Part shown: positions 46,701 through 54,100 of the stretch, piece after piece
Layout: each line of letters begins with the position of its first letter
Numbering within the stretch: the first letter of the stretch is position 1
Made by a program: the position numbers and the translations under genes
Notes under the pieces: generated by a model
The model's database searches: none
What the model saw: the letters and a program-made list of their open reading frames with translations, nothing else
What the model was told of the DNA's origin: nothing
Assembly: GCA_028293645.1 (NCBI GenBank)
Contig: JAQGOK010000091.1
Location: 1-59,784 of the forward strand
Source of the DNA: Chthoniobacter sp.
GTDB taxonomy: Bacteria > Verrucomicrobiota > Verrucomicrobiia > Chthoniobacterales > Chthoniobacteraceae
Reading direction: 5' to 3'
Length of the DNA: 59,784 nt

Positions 46701-47988
46701 CCTGCTGAAGCTGAGCGGCTTCGGCCGGGCGGTAGTCGGTGCGAGCAATGCAACGCTCACGCTTGGCGGCCTGGAAATGACTGGCTCCTCGCTGACGCAG
46801 AACTCCGGTGCGGGCTTGAACATCGTTCGGATCAACGGCGACATCCGCAGCTTCGAATCTGAAGTGCCTGCGCTGCTCGGCAACTCCGGCGACTCTGACA
46901 CGTTCATGGAATTCAACGGCACGCGCACCATCACTGTGGCGGACGGGCCGGCGGGTGAGGACCTGCTCCTCAGCACTGTTCTGCGCGACAGCACGGTTGG
47001 TGGCAGCGTGGGTGGCATTGTGAAAGCCGGGCCCGGCACCATGGAGATTCGCGGCGGCGGGACCCCGAATAGTTTCAGCGGCCCGACCACCGTGAACGAA
47101 GGAACGTTGGTGCTCTTCAAGAGCACCAACTCCAACTCGATCGGCGATGGCGCGGTGACAGTGGGCGATGGGCTGGGCGGGGCACGGGCAGACAAGCTGG
47201 TGCTCCGTCGCAGCAATCAGATCGGCGACGCGGCTGCGCTGACTGTTTCCGCTTCGGGGATCGTGGACATGGAAACGTTCAACACCAGCGAACGCGTCTC
47301 CTCGCTCGCCGGGAGCGGTGCCATCACGGTCGGACCGAGCAGCACCCTGACCATTGCCGGAACTGCGAGCAGCAGCTTCACTGGCGCCATCACGGGCAGC
47401 GGCGGGGTGACCAAGGAAGACACTGCGATCCTCGATCTCAGTGGCGCCAACGATTATGTCGGTCCGACCACAGTCAACGGCGGCACGCTGTCTGTGCGGG
47501 GCTCGATTGGTGGCGTCACGGCAAACTTCGGGTCGGTCGTGATGACCGGGTTCGGGCCGAGCGCGCTGAACGTCCGCGGGGACTTCGACCTGCAGGTAGG
47601 CGCGACGCTGAACCTTGAGTTGGCCGGTCCGGTGGCGGGCACAGGCTACGATCAGTTCAATGTCACGGGTGGCATCACTCTCGCCGGTGATCTCCAGGGG
47701 TCGCTGCTCAATGGCTTCAAGCCGTCGGCTGCGAACCTCTTCTTCGTCATGGTCAACGACGGGATCGACGCAGTCACTGGGGAATTCAACGGCCTCCCCG
47801 AGGGCAGCAACGTGAACTTCGGAGGCAACAACCTCCTGCTCACCTACAAGGCCAACTTCGACAGCCAGAGCTTTGTCGGTGGCAACGACGTCGCATTGAT
47901 GATCCCGGAGCCGAGCGCTGCACTGAGCTTGCTCGCCGGCCTCGTCCCGTTGCTCGGCCTGCGCCGCTTCCGCCGTCAGCAAAGCTAA
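37720..47988 (+). CDS. giant autotransporter-associated beta-strand-repeat protein with PEP-CTERM tail
   Basis: A 3422-residue exported protein. The signal region (RKAMLAALALAGSVGAQGQ) ends near residue 42. A W...NW...P..D opening module (VVWHGDSANG, NPLNWSTDTLP) follows. Nearly the whole length is short Gly/Asn/Thr-rich beta strands of the autotransporter-associated type (G.L.K.G.GTLTL...N.Y.G.T.INGGTL), predicted to form a long beta-helix. A large module recurs about three times, with GNEWAKYDGT, GQDWATKTGT and LDFVQYDGTT as landmarks. The end is IPEPSAALSLLAGLVPLLG followed by LRRFRR, a PEP-CTERM sorting signal; there is no outer-membrane barrel. The ATG at 37720 is preferred because the upstream in-frame stretch has no protein character. 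It is probably a surface fibre or matrix protein. Confidence 0.93.
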   Translation: MNKLPLAFPRPRPLARSLACFRSRKAMLAALALAGSVGAQGQVVWHGDSANGLPGDGILWTNPLNWSTDTLPLPTDDVLFGNGTVGTIRLNGSQSINSLSFDKAFTLGVYGSADVLTNASGLVTVLPNQLATIHSRYSSISGLSLSGGGTLLLTNPKNNLSTGPVTVEGTGTTLMVDLGGFRPQVNGTGGAQSNSRQNGPVLGAGTALRTINLQDGGEFKLIGGGANPDGTTFGFNFASGLGTLNVASAFQQVNLDDAGQLAGFGDMVKAGKGRLTLGGQDYNYSGNVIINGGILDLNRTVAVDDPTVTDPLVTITRFSSIAGTLQGNTTNTLTINGGGTLMLNAGAGQFDAANVIANDGAIIGVQGADLEMGLRINTGENKLTINGTVKILGRDLFTTQTQRLPRLHSDLLGSGTLELLPSTQAGSNSRLVIQRATAGSTFTGTFRLLENMSLEANPRFNATIDTGKLLAGGDVEFAGWGSTLDVRDSTATTSVFDYKANEVTVTSAQAGAVNIIAPIRGTAATGTGHLFNFGTLTMGSHRLAIGGNNSYQTGFADTSRITGNAVIEMRSDNSPLVFSNVAAISEDAAGRSLTVVKTGTGNSAARDVISGGTISLSALEVSTGTLQLRGASGAITTGFAGAPPTITINGGANNFTNGLPTQGLLNLDSNTGHAVGATTEIAPGNNNDRIVDSAVLNLRSNSILRLTSQTGAQTTETIGTTNVSGHAVLDVLKNGTAPAPVALTLTTLAMGANATANFTGGTTLGTAGADTARIVLPGTATGFMPSQFHSGNEWAKYDGTVDTGFQRGVSPFAATDYTINTTEDTWAVGQQIKQNGATLPVLTANRTADRFNFQTTPANASLDLASFVLTVAQGGVLTSNTTTGIVDGFTGTAPSGTAGITSSTPQLYVHNNAQFDIRTPVTGAIDFVKSGTATLRLIHHQLAVGGIAAAIPPFTDPSWTSTLTGNWIVNDGRFEVHRGQFLGGRPVVLNGGHFEINEPVSNANADSIIPGWGNNIVVNGNATVATDDNAESSDPSTGDRALVKLGSLTINNGSTLGISAFSEQDIAFMGGATLNGKATINTGIGRGNANQANIINGVLAGSGFDMVGYNGSAAVILGGTQSDTAPNTYNGALTVYAGTLRLNKANGVTAITDGAAAEDVVINGGALFWGPGQHGDLATTNSIGVANNGLLGIAATSPTAIRNAGRDQIADTATITLLAGTIGETDRFNNEKWGTLNQKNGTLNVGLGTLEVDVANVTGGAFNLNNSGTFKAGTLNLLPGAYNPSVTTGIGGDPTRMSTLEIGAGGLNMTGQNIIVGGGSNGSVAGAGAVVRLGGNVTSVYNPLLGNSATQGIFIQIGNSFRELGNSRIDLAGGNRTFTIGEDVQFFLTAPVINGGIVKDGLGTLILQPHQGSSFAGAITINSGVVAGRANNAFGTSAGGVTVGSGGTAKLEGSWTHGDNFTISGPGALIPGTTLVRELGALVSESGKSQIAGAVSLSADATIASHGVMNPSATPSAGAGFWTSDLTLENLAGVTGTGTLTLSGSGNGTIEGGLNTIAGGLDKIGIGRWIIKRAGSFTGATSVGAGRLRITHGGALGATTAGTTVFGGATLEVADGITVGEPLTLNGIGVEASSGALANLSGSNTYSGGITLQTDSTISSRSGNLVLSGGVASGQNRNLTLIGAGNGSVSGSISLGSGGVTKSGTGTWSFGGTNTYGGPTTIAGGTLLLDYTANNGSKLASSAPVFLNGGDLNVQGNAAANTVQAIGGLSLSTGGGTVQVTNGAGRTATLNVGGITQVVDPTTLRPMPGATVNFVVPSSGAISTSSTLTNGILGGYATVGQDWATKTGTDVGPFTAYQPLDPTGVAGATSNSRLSAPATLSSFVTTNSLKIDGSQELTMGFNGLVLSSGGLLLGGNAATSARITSAGGNISGATGDDELFIHTAAGTLEIAAPLVGFGSASVTKTGAGTLFVRNNGSTGYTGSVNVNGGTFTINGLGGTHPTALGAQSGNRNVNVNGATLRVIGGYDLNISGGQMQMVIGASGATIRQEFGGYYNDSDGGFWMNDAGQFSGTGDVTLTGGGRFRIDNNYSAFTGNVTVDASVLRVNNINSIGGRADQTITLKANSTLISEAGSNQQFAGVPNNLVLEGSASLVAQNGTRSFTGNVQLNGRNTIYLVDRDPLSTTGTQRDLHLMGRISGAGVTLDVIGGSVSNPLYLSDSSNDFTGTINLATNTTLEARQMGSLGQNAGDVTVNLNGTNSRLLLRHWQNADFNANVIVNDTAEINSDRLINFGGGSGQLLSINNLTVNGGQILQFGGGNSYVTQVKGTARFAASPVINATSNVLFENGMRFTGATNSLEKRGGGALILRGSADHTGNTLIQGGVIDLRGANGALAGTTKVEFRGGELRVENSEAVNTNRIASVTQLVLGGGTLRINGEQNTNFTNVTAPAGNTVVAYNPPSLTTVAAPLALGSAGTPFSRSLGATVQIQSQEDIGVAVGTTTLGASRVSPRIVLGGQTDVTGNAVLPGVFGNGNLDFVQYDGTTLDGGQPLGIREFRNAGTAGTPVYVNDEAEAGWTDTDVARIGTTTMRTLTLNRALEALKVEAAVTIALAAFNLRVENGILAVNNAVTISNTSGVLTAGVATPEATSPVAELFMGGNNTLTVSARVADNVGATSTQKVALVKTGSGTVAVSNTSNSFTGGVYLNSGQINVNNTGTLGAASNTITMAGGTLNMFAGSNNSGVDLGNFGQNVKVTSNNSVIILDNGSVPSGTLGTNNLYTMGSLAIEGPYTLGIRGFDAMDMNFTGATFTGTPTIDLPQAGSGSNPNSAPSIVQIGGVISGSGFYVNSSGNTDNSAATLRIGSGSADTASNTYTGKLITLFGSNNDDVFVELNKAPGTTAVPGDIEMNGAHVRLLADNQIADTSNIVVNQGIINFNGFADTVGSITMRGGKLGTGANAAAGGATIAGDAVVSGNSQFVDSNGFTVNTDGAITVQGLLKLSGFGRAVVGASNATLTLGGLEMTGSSLTQNSGAGLNIVRINGDIRSFESEVPALLGNSGDSDTFMEFNGTRTITVADGPAGEDLLLSTVLRDSTVGGSVGGIVKAGPGTMEIRGGGTPNSFSGPTTVNEGTLVLFKSTNSNSIGDGAVTVGDGLGGARADKLVLRRSNQIGDAAALTVSASGIVDMETFNTSERVSSLAGSGAITVGPSSTLTIAGTASSSFTGAITGSGGVTKEDTAILDLSGANDYVGPTTVNGGTLSVRGSIGGVTANFGSVVMTGFGPSALNVRGDFDLQVGATLNLELAGPVAGTGYDQFNVTGGITLAGDLQGSLLNGFKPSAANLFFVMVNDGIDAVTGEFNGLPEGSNVNFGGNNLLLTYKANFDSQSFVGGNDVALMIPEPSAALSLLAGLVPLLGLRRFRRQQS

Positions 47989-47994
47989 GGCACC

Positions 47995-48019
47995 CGAGCG
48001 TCAAATCGCTCGTTCGTTT
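47995..48019 (+). terminator. intrinsic terminator of the first giant gene
   Basis: CGAGCG (47995-48000) and CGCTCG (48007-48012) with a TCAAAT loop, followed by TTCGTTT (48013-48019), only 6 bases after the stop codon. The stem is short but well placed. Confidence 0.5.
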
Positions 48020-48183
48020 CCGCCAGGCATGTGCGTGCTCCTGAAGCTCACTCGCAGGCAATGGCTACCGCCGGCTCGCAAGCGCTCGTCGTGTTTGGGC
48101 GAGCGTGCCGACACGGCCGTGAGAGACTTTGTCGTCGAAAGCGGTTGAGCTGAGCCGCTTCTGCATTCCCGTCTCTCTTCCAA

Positions 48184-49389
48184 GTGAGCTCTCAAGCTGA
48201 CGCCCCGCCTCCTCCTTCAGCCGCGGGCGAGAAGAAGCGGCTGCCGCGCGTGGCTTTGCTGATCGAGACCTCGAATGCTTACGCGCGCGGTCTGTTGCGC
48301 GGGATCGAGGCTTACGTGCGGGAACATCGGGCGTGGTCCATTTACCTGGTGGAACACGGGCGCGGCGACGCCCCGCCGCGCTGGCTGCATGGCTGGGACG
48401 GCAATGGCATCATCGCGCGGATCGAAAACAAAACCATCGCCCGGGGATTGGAGCCGCTAAAGGTGCCCGTGGTGGACGTCAGCGCCGCTTGTCTGATCCC
48501 GTCGGTGCCGTACGTTGAGACCGATGACGCGGCGATCGCCGAGCTGGCCGCGACGCATTTCATGGAACGCGGGTTCAAGTCATTCGCCTTTTGTGGCGAC
48601 CCCCGTTTCGAGTGGGCAAACCAGCGCGAGATGCACTTCGCCCGGATCATCCGTGACCGCGGCCGGGCATGCTTTATCCACCGGCCAGCGATCGGAACCC
48701 CTCCGGAAGAAGACGCCTTCATCGACGAACTCGGCACATTGGTCGCAAAGCTGCCGAAGCCACTTGCCGTGTTCGCGTGCTATGACTTCCGCGGGCGGCA
48801 AGTGCTGGAGGCGTGCCGCCGACGCGGCCTCGCCGTCCCGGAAGAGGTGGCGGTGCTCGGGGTGGACGACGACGACGTGCTCTGCAACCTCGCGCCGGTG
48901 CCGATGTCGAGCATCAAGCCGAACACGCTCCGGACCGGCTACGAAGCCGCGGCGTTGCTGGAGCGGATGATGTCGGGCGAAAGCGTGGCGGGCACGGCTC
49001 ACCTGATTCCGCCGATCGGCGTGGTCACCCGGCAAAGCACCGACGTCACGGCGGCGGACGATGTGCATGTCGCGCAGGCGGCGCGCTTCATTCGCGAGAA
49101 CGCCTGCTCTGGCATCGGCGTCGGAGCGGTGGTCGCCGCGGTGCCGATGGCGAGGCGAGTGCTCGAAAGACGCTTTCGCGCGATGCTCGGGCGGACGCTT
49201 CGCGAAGAGATCAGCCGCGTGCAGATGCAGCGGGTCAAAGAGCTGCTCGTCGGCACCGCACTCCCGCTGGCGGAGATCGCCAGCCGGGTCGGCTACAAGC
49301 ACGTCGAATATCTGACGTTCGCCTTCAAGCGCGAGTGCGGCGTCCCGCCGAGCGCGTATCGCCAACAGCGCGGGTCCAGTCACGGATAG
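48184..49389 (+). CDS. XylR-type AraC family transcriptional regulator
   Basis: A 401-residue regulator. The N-terminal 280 residues are a LacI/periplasmic-binding-like sugar-sensing domain (VALLIETSNAYARGLLRGIE, then LAVFACYDFRGRQVLEACR and VAVLGVDDDDVLCNL). The last 110 residues hold two helix-turn-helix motifs of the AraC family (RVLERRFRAMLGRTLREEI, then LAEIASRVGYKHVEYLTFAF). This is the architecture of the xylose activator XylR, much expanded in Verrucomicrobia. The start is GTG at 48184. It sits between two giant PEP-CTERM genes and converges with the halogenase-like gene, and a glycosidase gene lies downstream. Control of a polysaccharide or matrix programme is inferred; the ligand is unknown. 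Confidence 0.92.
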   Translation: MSSQADAPPPPSAAGEKKRLPRVALLIETSNAYARGLLRGIEAYVREHRAWSIYLVEHGRGDAPPRWLHGWDGNGIIARIENKTIARGLEPLKVPVVDVSAACLIPSVPYVETDDAAIAELAATHFMERGFKSFAFCGDPRFEWANQREMHFARIIRDRGRACFIHRPAIGTPPEEDAFIDELGTLVAKLPKPLAVFACYDFRGRQVLEACRRRGLAVPEEVAVLGVDDDDVLCNLAPVPMSSIKPNTLRTGYEAAALLERMMSGESVAGTAHLIPPIGVVTRQSTDVTAADDVHVAQAARFIRENACSGIGVGAVVAAVPMARRVLERRFRAMLGRTLREEISRVQMQRVKELLVGTALPLAEIASRVGYKHVEYLTFAFKRECGVPPSAYRQQRGSSHG

Positions 49390-49409
49390 ACCGCGGGTCG
49401 GCAATTCGC

Positions 49410-50936
49410 TCAGCGACCCGGCGCGCTGCTGCGAGTCGCCACAGCGGTGTCAGCGTGCCACTCCCAGCCGGGATGGCGGATGTAAGAGAGCGTTTCCTGC
49501 ACATCGAGGCCGGTTCGTGCCGCGGCATCGACTTGCGCGCGGTGTTGTGCCCACGCGCGGCGCTCCGCTTCCGACGGCGTATGGCGGGCGCGATAAGGAG
49601 CCCGATTGCCGACCAGCATGACGAGGTAGCCTTCCACGCCGAAATCGTTTTCGGAGCGGGACAGCCGATAACGGCAAAAACCCGTCGGGCCGTTTTCCGC
49701 GTAGAACTCGAGCAGTGACGCGATGTTCGAGACATCGGTGTCTTCCTGGCAATGGCGCCAGAACGGAGTGTCGAGCGCGGTGTTCAGCTTGTAGTGAAGC
49801 GCGAGGAAGTCGCGGATGTCGGTCCAGCCTTGCGCCGCGAGATCGTTGTAAAGGCTGCGCCACGTCGGCGTCGGTTCGAGGCGGCTGCGGCTGAGCATTT
49901 CGAGCAGCGTCTGCACGTGCCCGCAGACCATCATCAGCGCGGTCGCTTCGAGCGGCTCGACGAAACCGCCGGAGTTGCCGATCGCGACCACGTTCTCCAC
50001 CCACATCCGGCGATAGCATCCGGAGCGGAATTTCACCACCCGCGGTGAACTCGGCGCCTTCGGGTTCTTGCGCAGGAATTCGGCCGCAGCCTTGTCGTCG
50101 GAGATCGCCTGGGAGCAATAGACGTAGCCGCGGTTGATGTGATGCTCGTGCTCGATCTGCCAGGCCCAGCCGGCGTCCATCGTCTCGGCGGTGGTGTAAG
50201 GCAGAATCGGTTCATCGGTGCGCTCCCAGCCGCCGACGACCGCCCGGTCGCAAAACAACGATCGATCGAAGCTCGCGAACGGCTCTTCCAGCGTCCGCCC
50301 GAGCAACTCGCTGCGGAACCCGCTGCAATCGACAAAGAAGTCCGCCTCAAGCCGGCGACCATCTTCGAGATGCACCGCAGCGATTCCGCCCTCGGGCAGG
50401 CGATCACTGCCTACCACCTTCCCGTCGAGAATCTCGACTTCGTTCTCCCGCGCCAGGATCTCGAGCACCTCCACGAACTTGGCGTTCTCGATGTGAAATG
50501 CGTGCCAGCCCTGGATGTCCGGACAGTTGTTCGGCTGCCGCGGGAACGCCTTGCCGTGCCACATCAGCGCGCCCGGCAAGCTGACGCTGCGGAATTCCTC
50601 GTCGCAGTAGTAGCCGTTCGGCATCGAAAGGTCGCTCCACTGCCGATCGAGTTGCTGATCAAAGGTGTAGTCGAACCGTCCGCGTGGTCCCCAGAGGAAA
50701 CGGATCCCCAGCTTCCAGGTGGGTTCCGCGAGCGCGTAGAAGCGCTTCCGAGTGATCCCGAGGTAATCGAAGATGTGTTTCGGGAAATTGGGTGTCGTTC
50801 CTTCGCCCACTCCGATCACACCGATCTCCGGGCTGCGCACAATGCGAATCGTCAGCTGCGGAAGCTTTCGTTTCAGCGAAATGGCCGCAATCAGTCCCGC
50901 ACTGCCGGAGCCTACGACGAGGATGCTTTTGATCAT
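49410..50936 (-). CDS. flavin-dependent tryptophan-halogenase-like protein
   Basis: A 508-residue FAD protein of the tryptophan halogenase family. The dinucleotide site is GSGSAG (residues 9-14). The conserved GVGEGTTPNF and the Lys thought to form the chloramine in true halogenases (K75 in EPTWKLGIRF) are present, and the second flavin motif is GNSGGFVEPLEATALMM. The diagnostic WxWxIP reads WAWQIE (256-261): both Trp are kept, but Pro is replaced by Glu. It could be a halogenase with altered geometry or an FAD monooxygenase of the same fold acting on an unknown substrate. There is no signal peptide. I chose the ATG at 50936, where the FAD domain starts. No flavin reductase gene is adjacent. 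Confidence 0.88.
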   Translation of the reverse strand: MIKSILVVGSGSAGLIAAISLKRKLPQLTIRIVRSPEIGVIGVGEGTTPNFPKHIFDYLGITRKRFYALAEPTWKLGIRFLWGPRGRFDYTFDQQLDRQWSDLSMPNGYYCDEEFRSVSLPGALMWHGKAFPRQPNNCPDIQGWHAFHIENAKFVEVLEILARENEVEILDGKVVGSDRLPEGGIAAVHLEDGRRLEADFFVDCSGFRSELLGRTLEEPFASFDRSLFCDRAVVGGWERTDEPILPYTTAETMDAGWAWQIEHEHHINRGYVYCSQAISDDKAAAEFLRKNPKAPSSPRVVKFRSGCYRRMWVENVVAIGNSGGFVEPLEATALMMVCGHVQTLLEMLSRSRLEPTPTWRSLYNDLAAQGWTDIRDFLALHYKLNTALDTPFWRHCQEDTDVSNIASLLEFYAENGPTGFCRYRLSRSENDFGVEGYLVMLVGNRAPYRARHTPSEAERRAWAQHRAQVDAAARTGLDVQETLSYIRHPGWEWHADTAVATRSSAPGR

Positions 50937-51145
50937 AAGGGGGAGCCAACTAGGACGAGTGGAGGACATGCACAGGTCAACGGCAATCTCGTGCCGTCGC
51001 CATCGGGAGAACGCGCGCAAAATCTTAAGTGAAAGACGCATATTCTCCTTCCGCCGAACTACCATTAGCGCATTGTTCCACATCCGGAACCCGCCGTTCC
51101 GCGCCAGCCCCCTGCGTCACCCCGCATCCCCATGCGTCCCATCCC

Positions 51146-54100
51146 ATGAAGAAGAACGTCGCCCTCTCCCGCAGCATATCCTCCCTCCTCGCGCTCAGCG
51201 CTTTTGTCCCAGCCAGCGTCCAGGCGGTCAGCGACACTTGGGATGGCTCGACCAATGCGCTTTGGGCGACGAACACGAACTGGCTGACCGATCCCGCTGT
51301 GGTTCCGGGCAGCGGTGACACGGCGACGTTCAGCGGAGCGGGCAATGGATTCCTGACCATCGACCTCGGCGCAGGAGTCACGATCAAGAGCATCCTCTTT
51401 GATTCGCCGAGCGTCGGGGCCTACACGATCGGTGCGGGGGCGCTCGGCAGTCAGACGCTGACTTTGGATAATGCCGGCTCCATCACCGTTGGCGCGGCGG
51501 TAACGAACAGCGAGGTGGTGAATGCGAGCCTGGTCCTCGGCAACGACGGCACGGCGCAGACGTTCAGCCTGCTCAATGGAAGCACGAGCGCTGGGCAAGC
51601 CCTCATCATCGCGGGAGGGATCACCGGCTCGGCTGGCGCCGGCGTGAAGACGGTGGCCATCGGCGGCGCGGGCAACACGCTGGTCAGCGGAGTGATCGGC
51701 AACGGGACCACCGGTTCGGTGACGGTAACCAAGAACGATACCGGGACGCTCACGCTTTCTGGAGCGAACACTTTCACCGGCGGCACGACGTTGAACGGCG
51801 GCAGGATCAACCTCAATCACGCCTCGGCGCTCGGTAGCACGGCCGCCGGTAATCTGATCGTCAATGGCGGCACGATCGACAATACGAGCGGCGCAGCCAT
51901 CACGACCACGACGGCAAAAGGCATCAGCCTGCTCGGCGATCTGACGGTGCTCGGGACGAATGAGCTGAATTTCAACGGCGGTGCGCTCGCGCTCGGCGGG
52001 ACCGCGGGAACGCGGACCCTGGCGGTAAATGCCGGCACGTTCCGAGTCGGCACCATTACTGGCGCAGCGGGGATCAATCTGGCGAAGACTGGCGCGGGCA
52101 CACTTTTCCTGACCAGCACCGCCAACAACGCCAGCACCATCGGCGGCATCCTCGATATCCAGGCTGGCAAGGTGCAGCTCCAGGCGGACGTAACCCTCGG
52201 CGGATTGACGGGCAGCGGCACGATCGAAAACGGCGGCGGCGCTTCGAAGTGGCTCTTCGTCAACAACGCAGCGGACAACGTTTTTTCCGGCAACATCATC
52301 GGCAACGCCAGCAACACGGCGGTCCGCCTCGGCCTCGTTAAAGGCGGAACCGGCACGCTGACGCTCGGCGGAACCGTGGGCTCGCCGACCAATGGCGCCG
52401 ATACGTTTGATGTTCGGAACGGCCGGGTGGTGCTCACCGCGACTGCAGTTGCCTATGTTGGCGGGAACAACTTCGGCCAACTCGGGGTTGGCACCGTCAA
52501 TGGGCAGAACGGCATCCTGGAAATCAACGGTGCGACGGTGAACTCGATGCGCACCGGCAGTCCGATGATCAATGTCGGCACGGCGGCAGGGGCGAGAGGG
52601 TTCGTGAAGATGACCTCCGGGACGGTCAATACCGCGAGCTCCACGGTGGGCGAGCTCTGGGTGAGCAACAATCTGACTTCCTTCGGCGAGTTTACGATGA
52701 CGGGCGGCACGGTGAACACCGGCAGCTGGGTGGCAGTCGGCCGCAGCGGCCCCGGCATCCTGAACATCAGCGGTGGCGCGATCAATGTGGCGACCCAACC
52801 GTACGTGCACGGCTCATTCACCGGCGCCACCGGAGTGACCAACCTGAGCGGCACCGGCGCGATCAACGTGAACTCTGCGGGGGCGGTGGGGATGTATATC
52901 GCCGAAAACGGCAACGGCATTCTCAACATGACGGGTGGCACGTTGAACGTCGCGAGCACTGCCACCAACGGTTTGAACCTGACCTTTGCCGCAGGCACCG
53001 GCATCGCCAATCTCAACGGCGGAACCGCCACCGTTCCGAACGTCCGGAAGACCGGAGCCGGCACGGGAATCCTGAACTTCAGCGGCGGCACGTTGCGGCC
53101 GAACGGCAGCAACGCGGCCTTTCTGCAAGGGCTGACGAGCGCCTACATTCAATCGGGCGGCGCAACGATCGACAGCAACGGGTTCGACATCACGGTCGCC
53201 CAACCTCTTCTCGCGCCCACCGGCAGCGGCATTGCCACCATCCCGGTGGCGACTGGCGGCGTTGGTTACGTGGATGCGCCGCTTGTCACCATCAGCGGCG
53301 GGACCGGGGCGGGAGCAACGGCCGTAGCCAATGTCACGGGTGGAGTCGTCACCGGCATCACGATCACCAATCCCGGCGTGGACTATTTGCCGACCGACGT
53401 CGTGACGGTCACCCTCGTGGGCGGTGGCGCGACCACCGCCGCGACCGTCGGCAGTGTCGCTTACGCTCCAAATGCGGGCGGCGGCTTGACGAAAACCGGC
53501 CAGGGCTCGCTCGCGCTCGCGGCCGCGAGCACTTATACCGGCCCGACCACAGTGAATGCGGGCACTCTGCTGATCGAAGGCGGAGCGACGATCAACAGCA
53601 GCAGCGGCGTGATCGTGAACGGAACAGGCGCGAAGCTCGTGCACACCGGATTCGAGAGTCTCGCGCCGACGGTGACGTTGACCAACGGAACGCTGGATGG
53701 AACCGGCAGGGTCGGCTCGGTTTTCGTCGGCGACGGCACCGGCGGGGTGATCACCCATGGGAACGGCGCTCCCGGTCCCTTGACCATCGGGTCCCTGACC
53801 TTCAATGGCGCGGGAGTGCTGAGCCTGCGAACGACGGCCGGCTCTCCGGAGCCTTTGATCGTCACCAATCTGGTCACGGGCGCAACCAACCCCGCGGGAA
53901 AGATCACGCTCGATGTCGCCAACACCAGTGGCATCTGGACCAACGGTGTTTACAACCTGATCAGCTATTCGACGCTGGGTGGAGCAGGCTTCAACAGCTT
54001 CGCAAAAGGAACTCTCCCCGGTCTCGGAGCGCGGCAAAGTGCCACGCTCACCAATCCCGCGGGCTTCATCGCGCTGACGATTGGTGGCGACTTCCCGATC

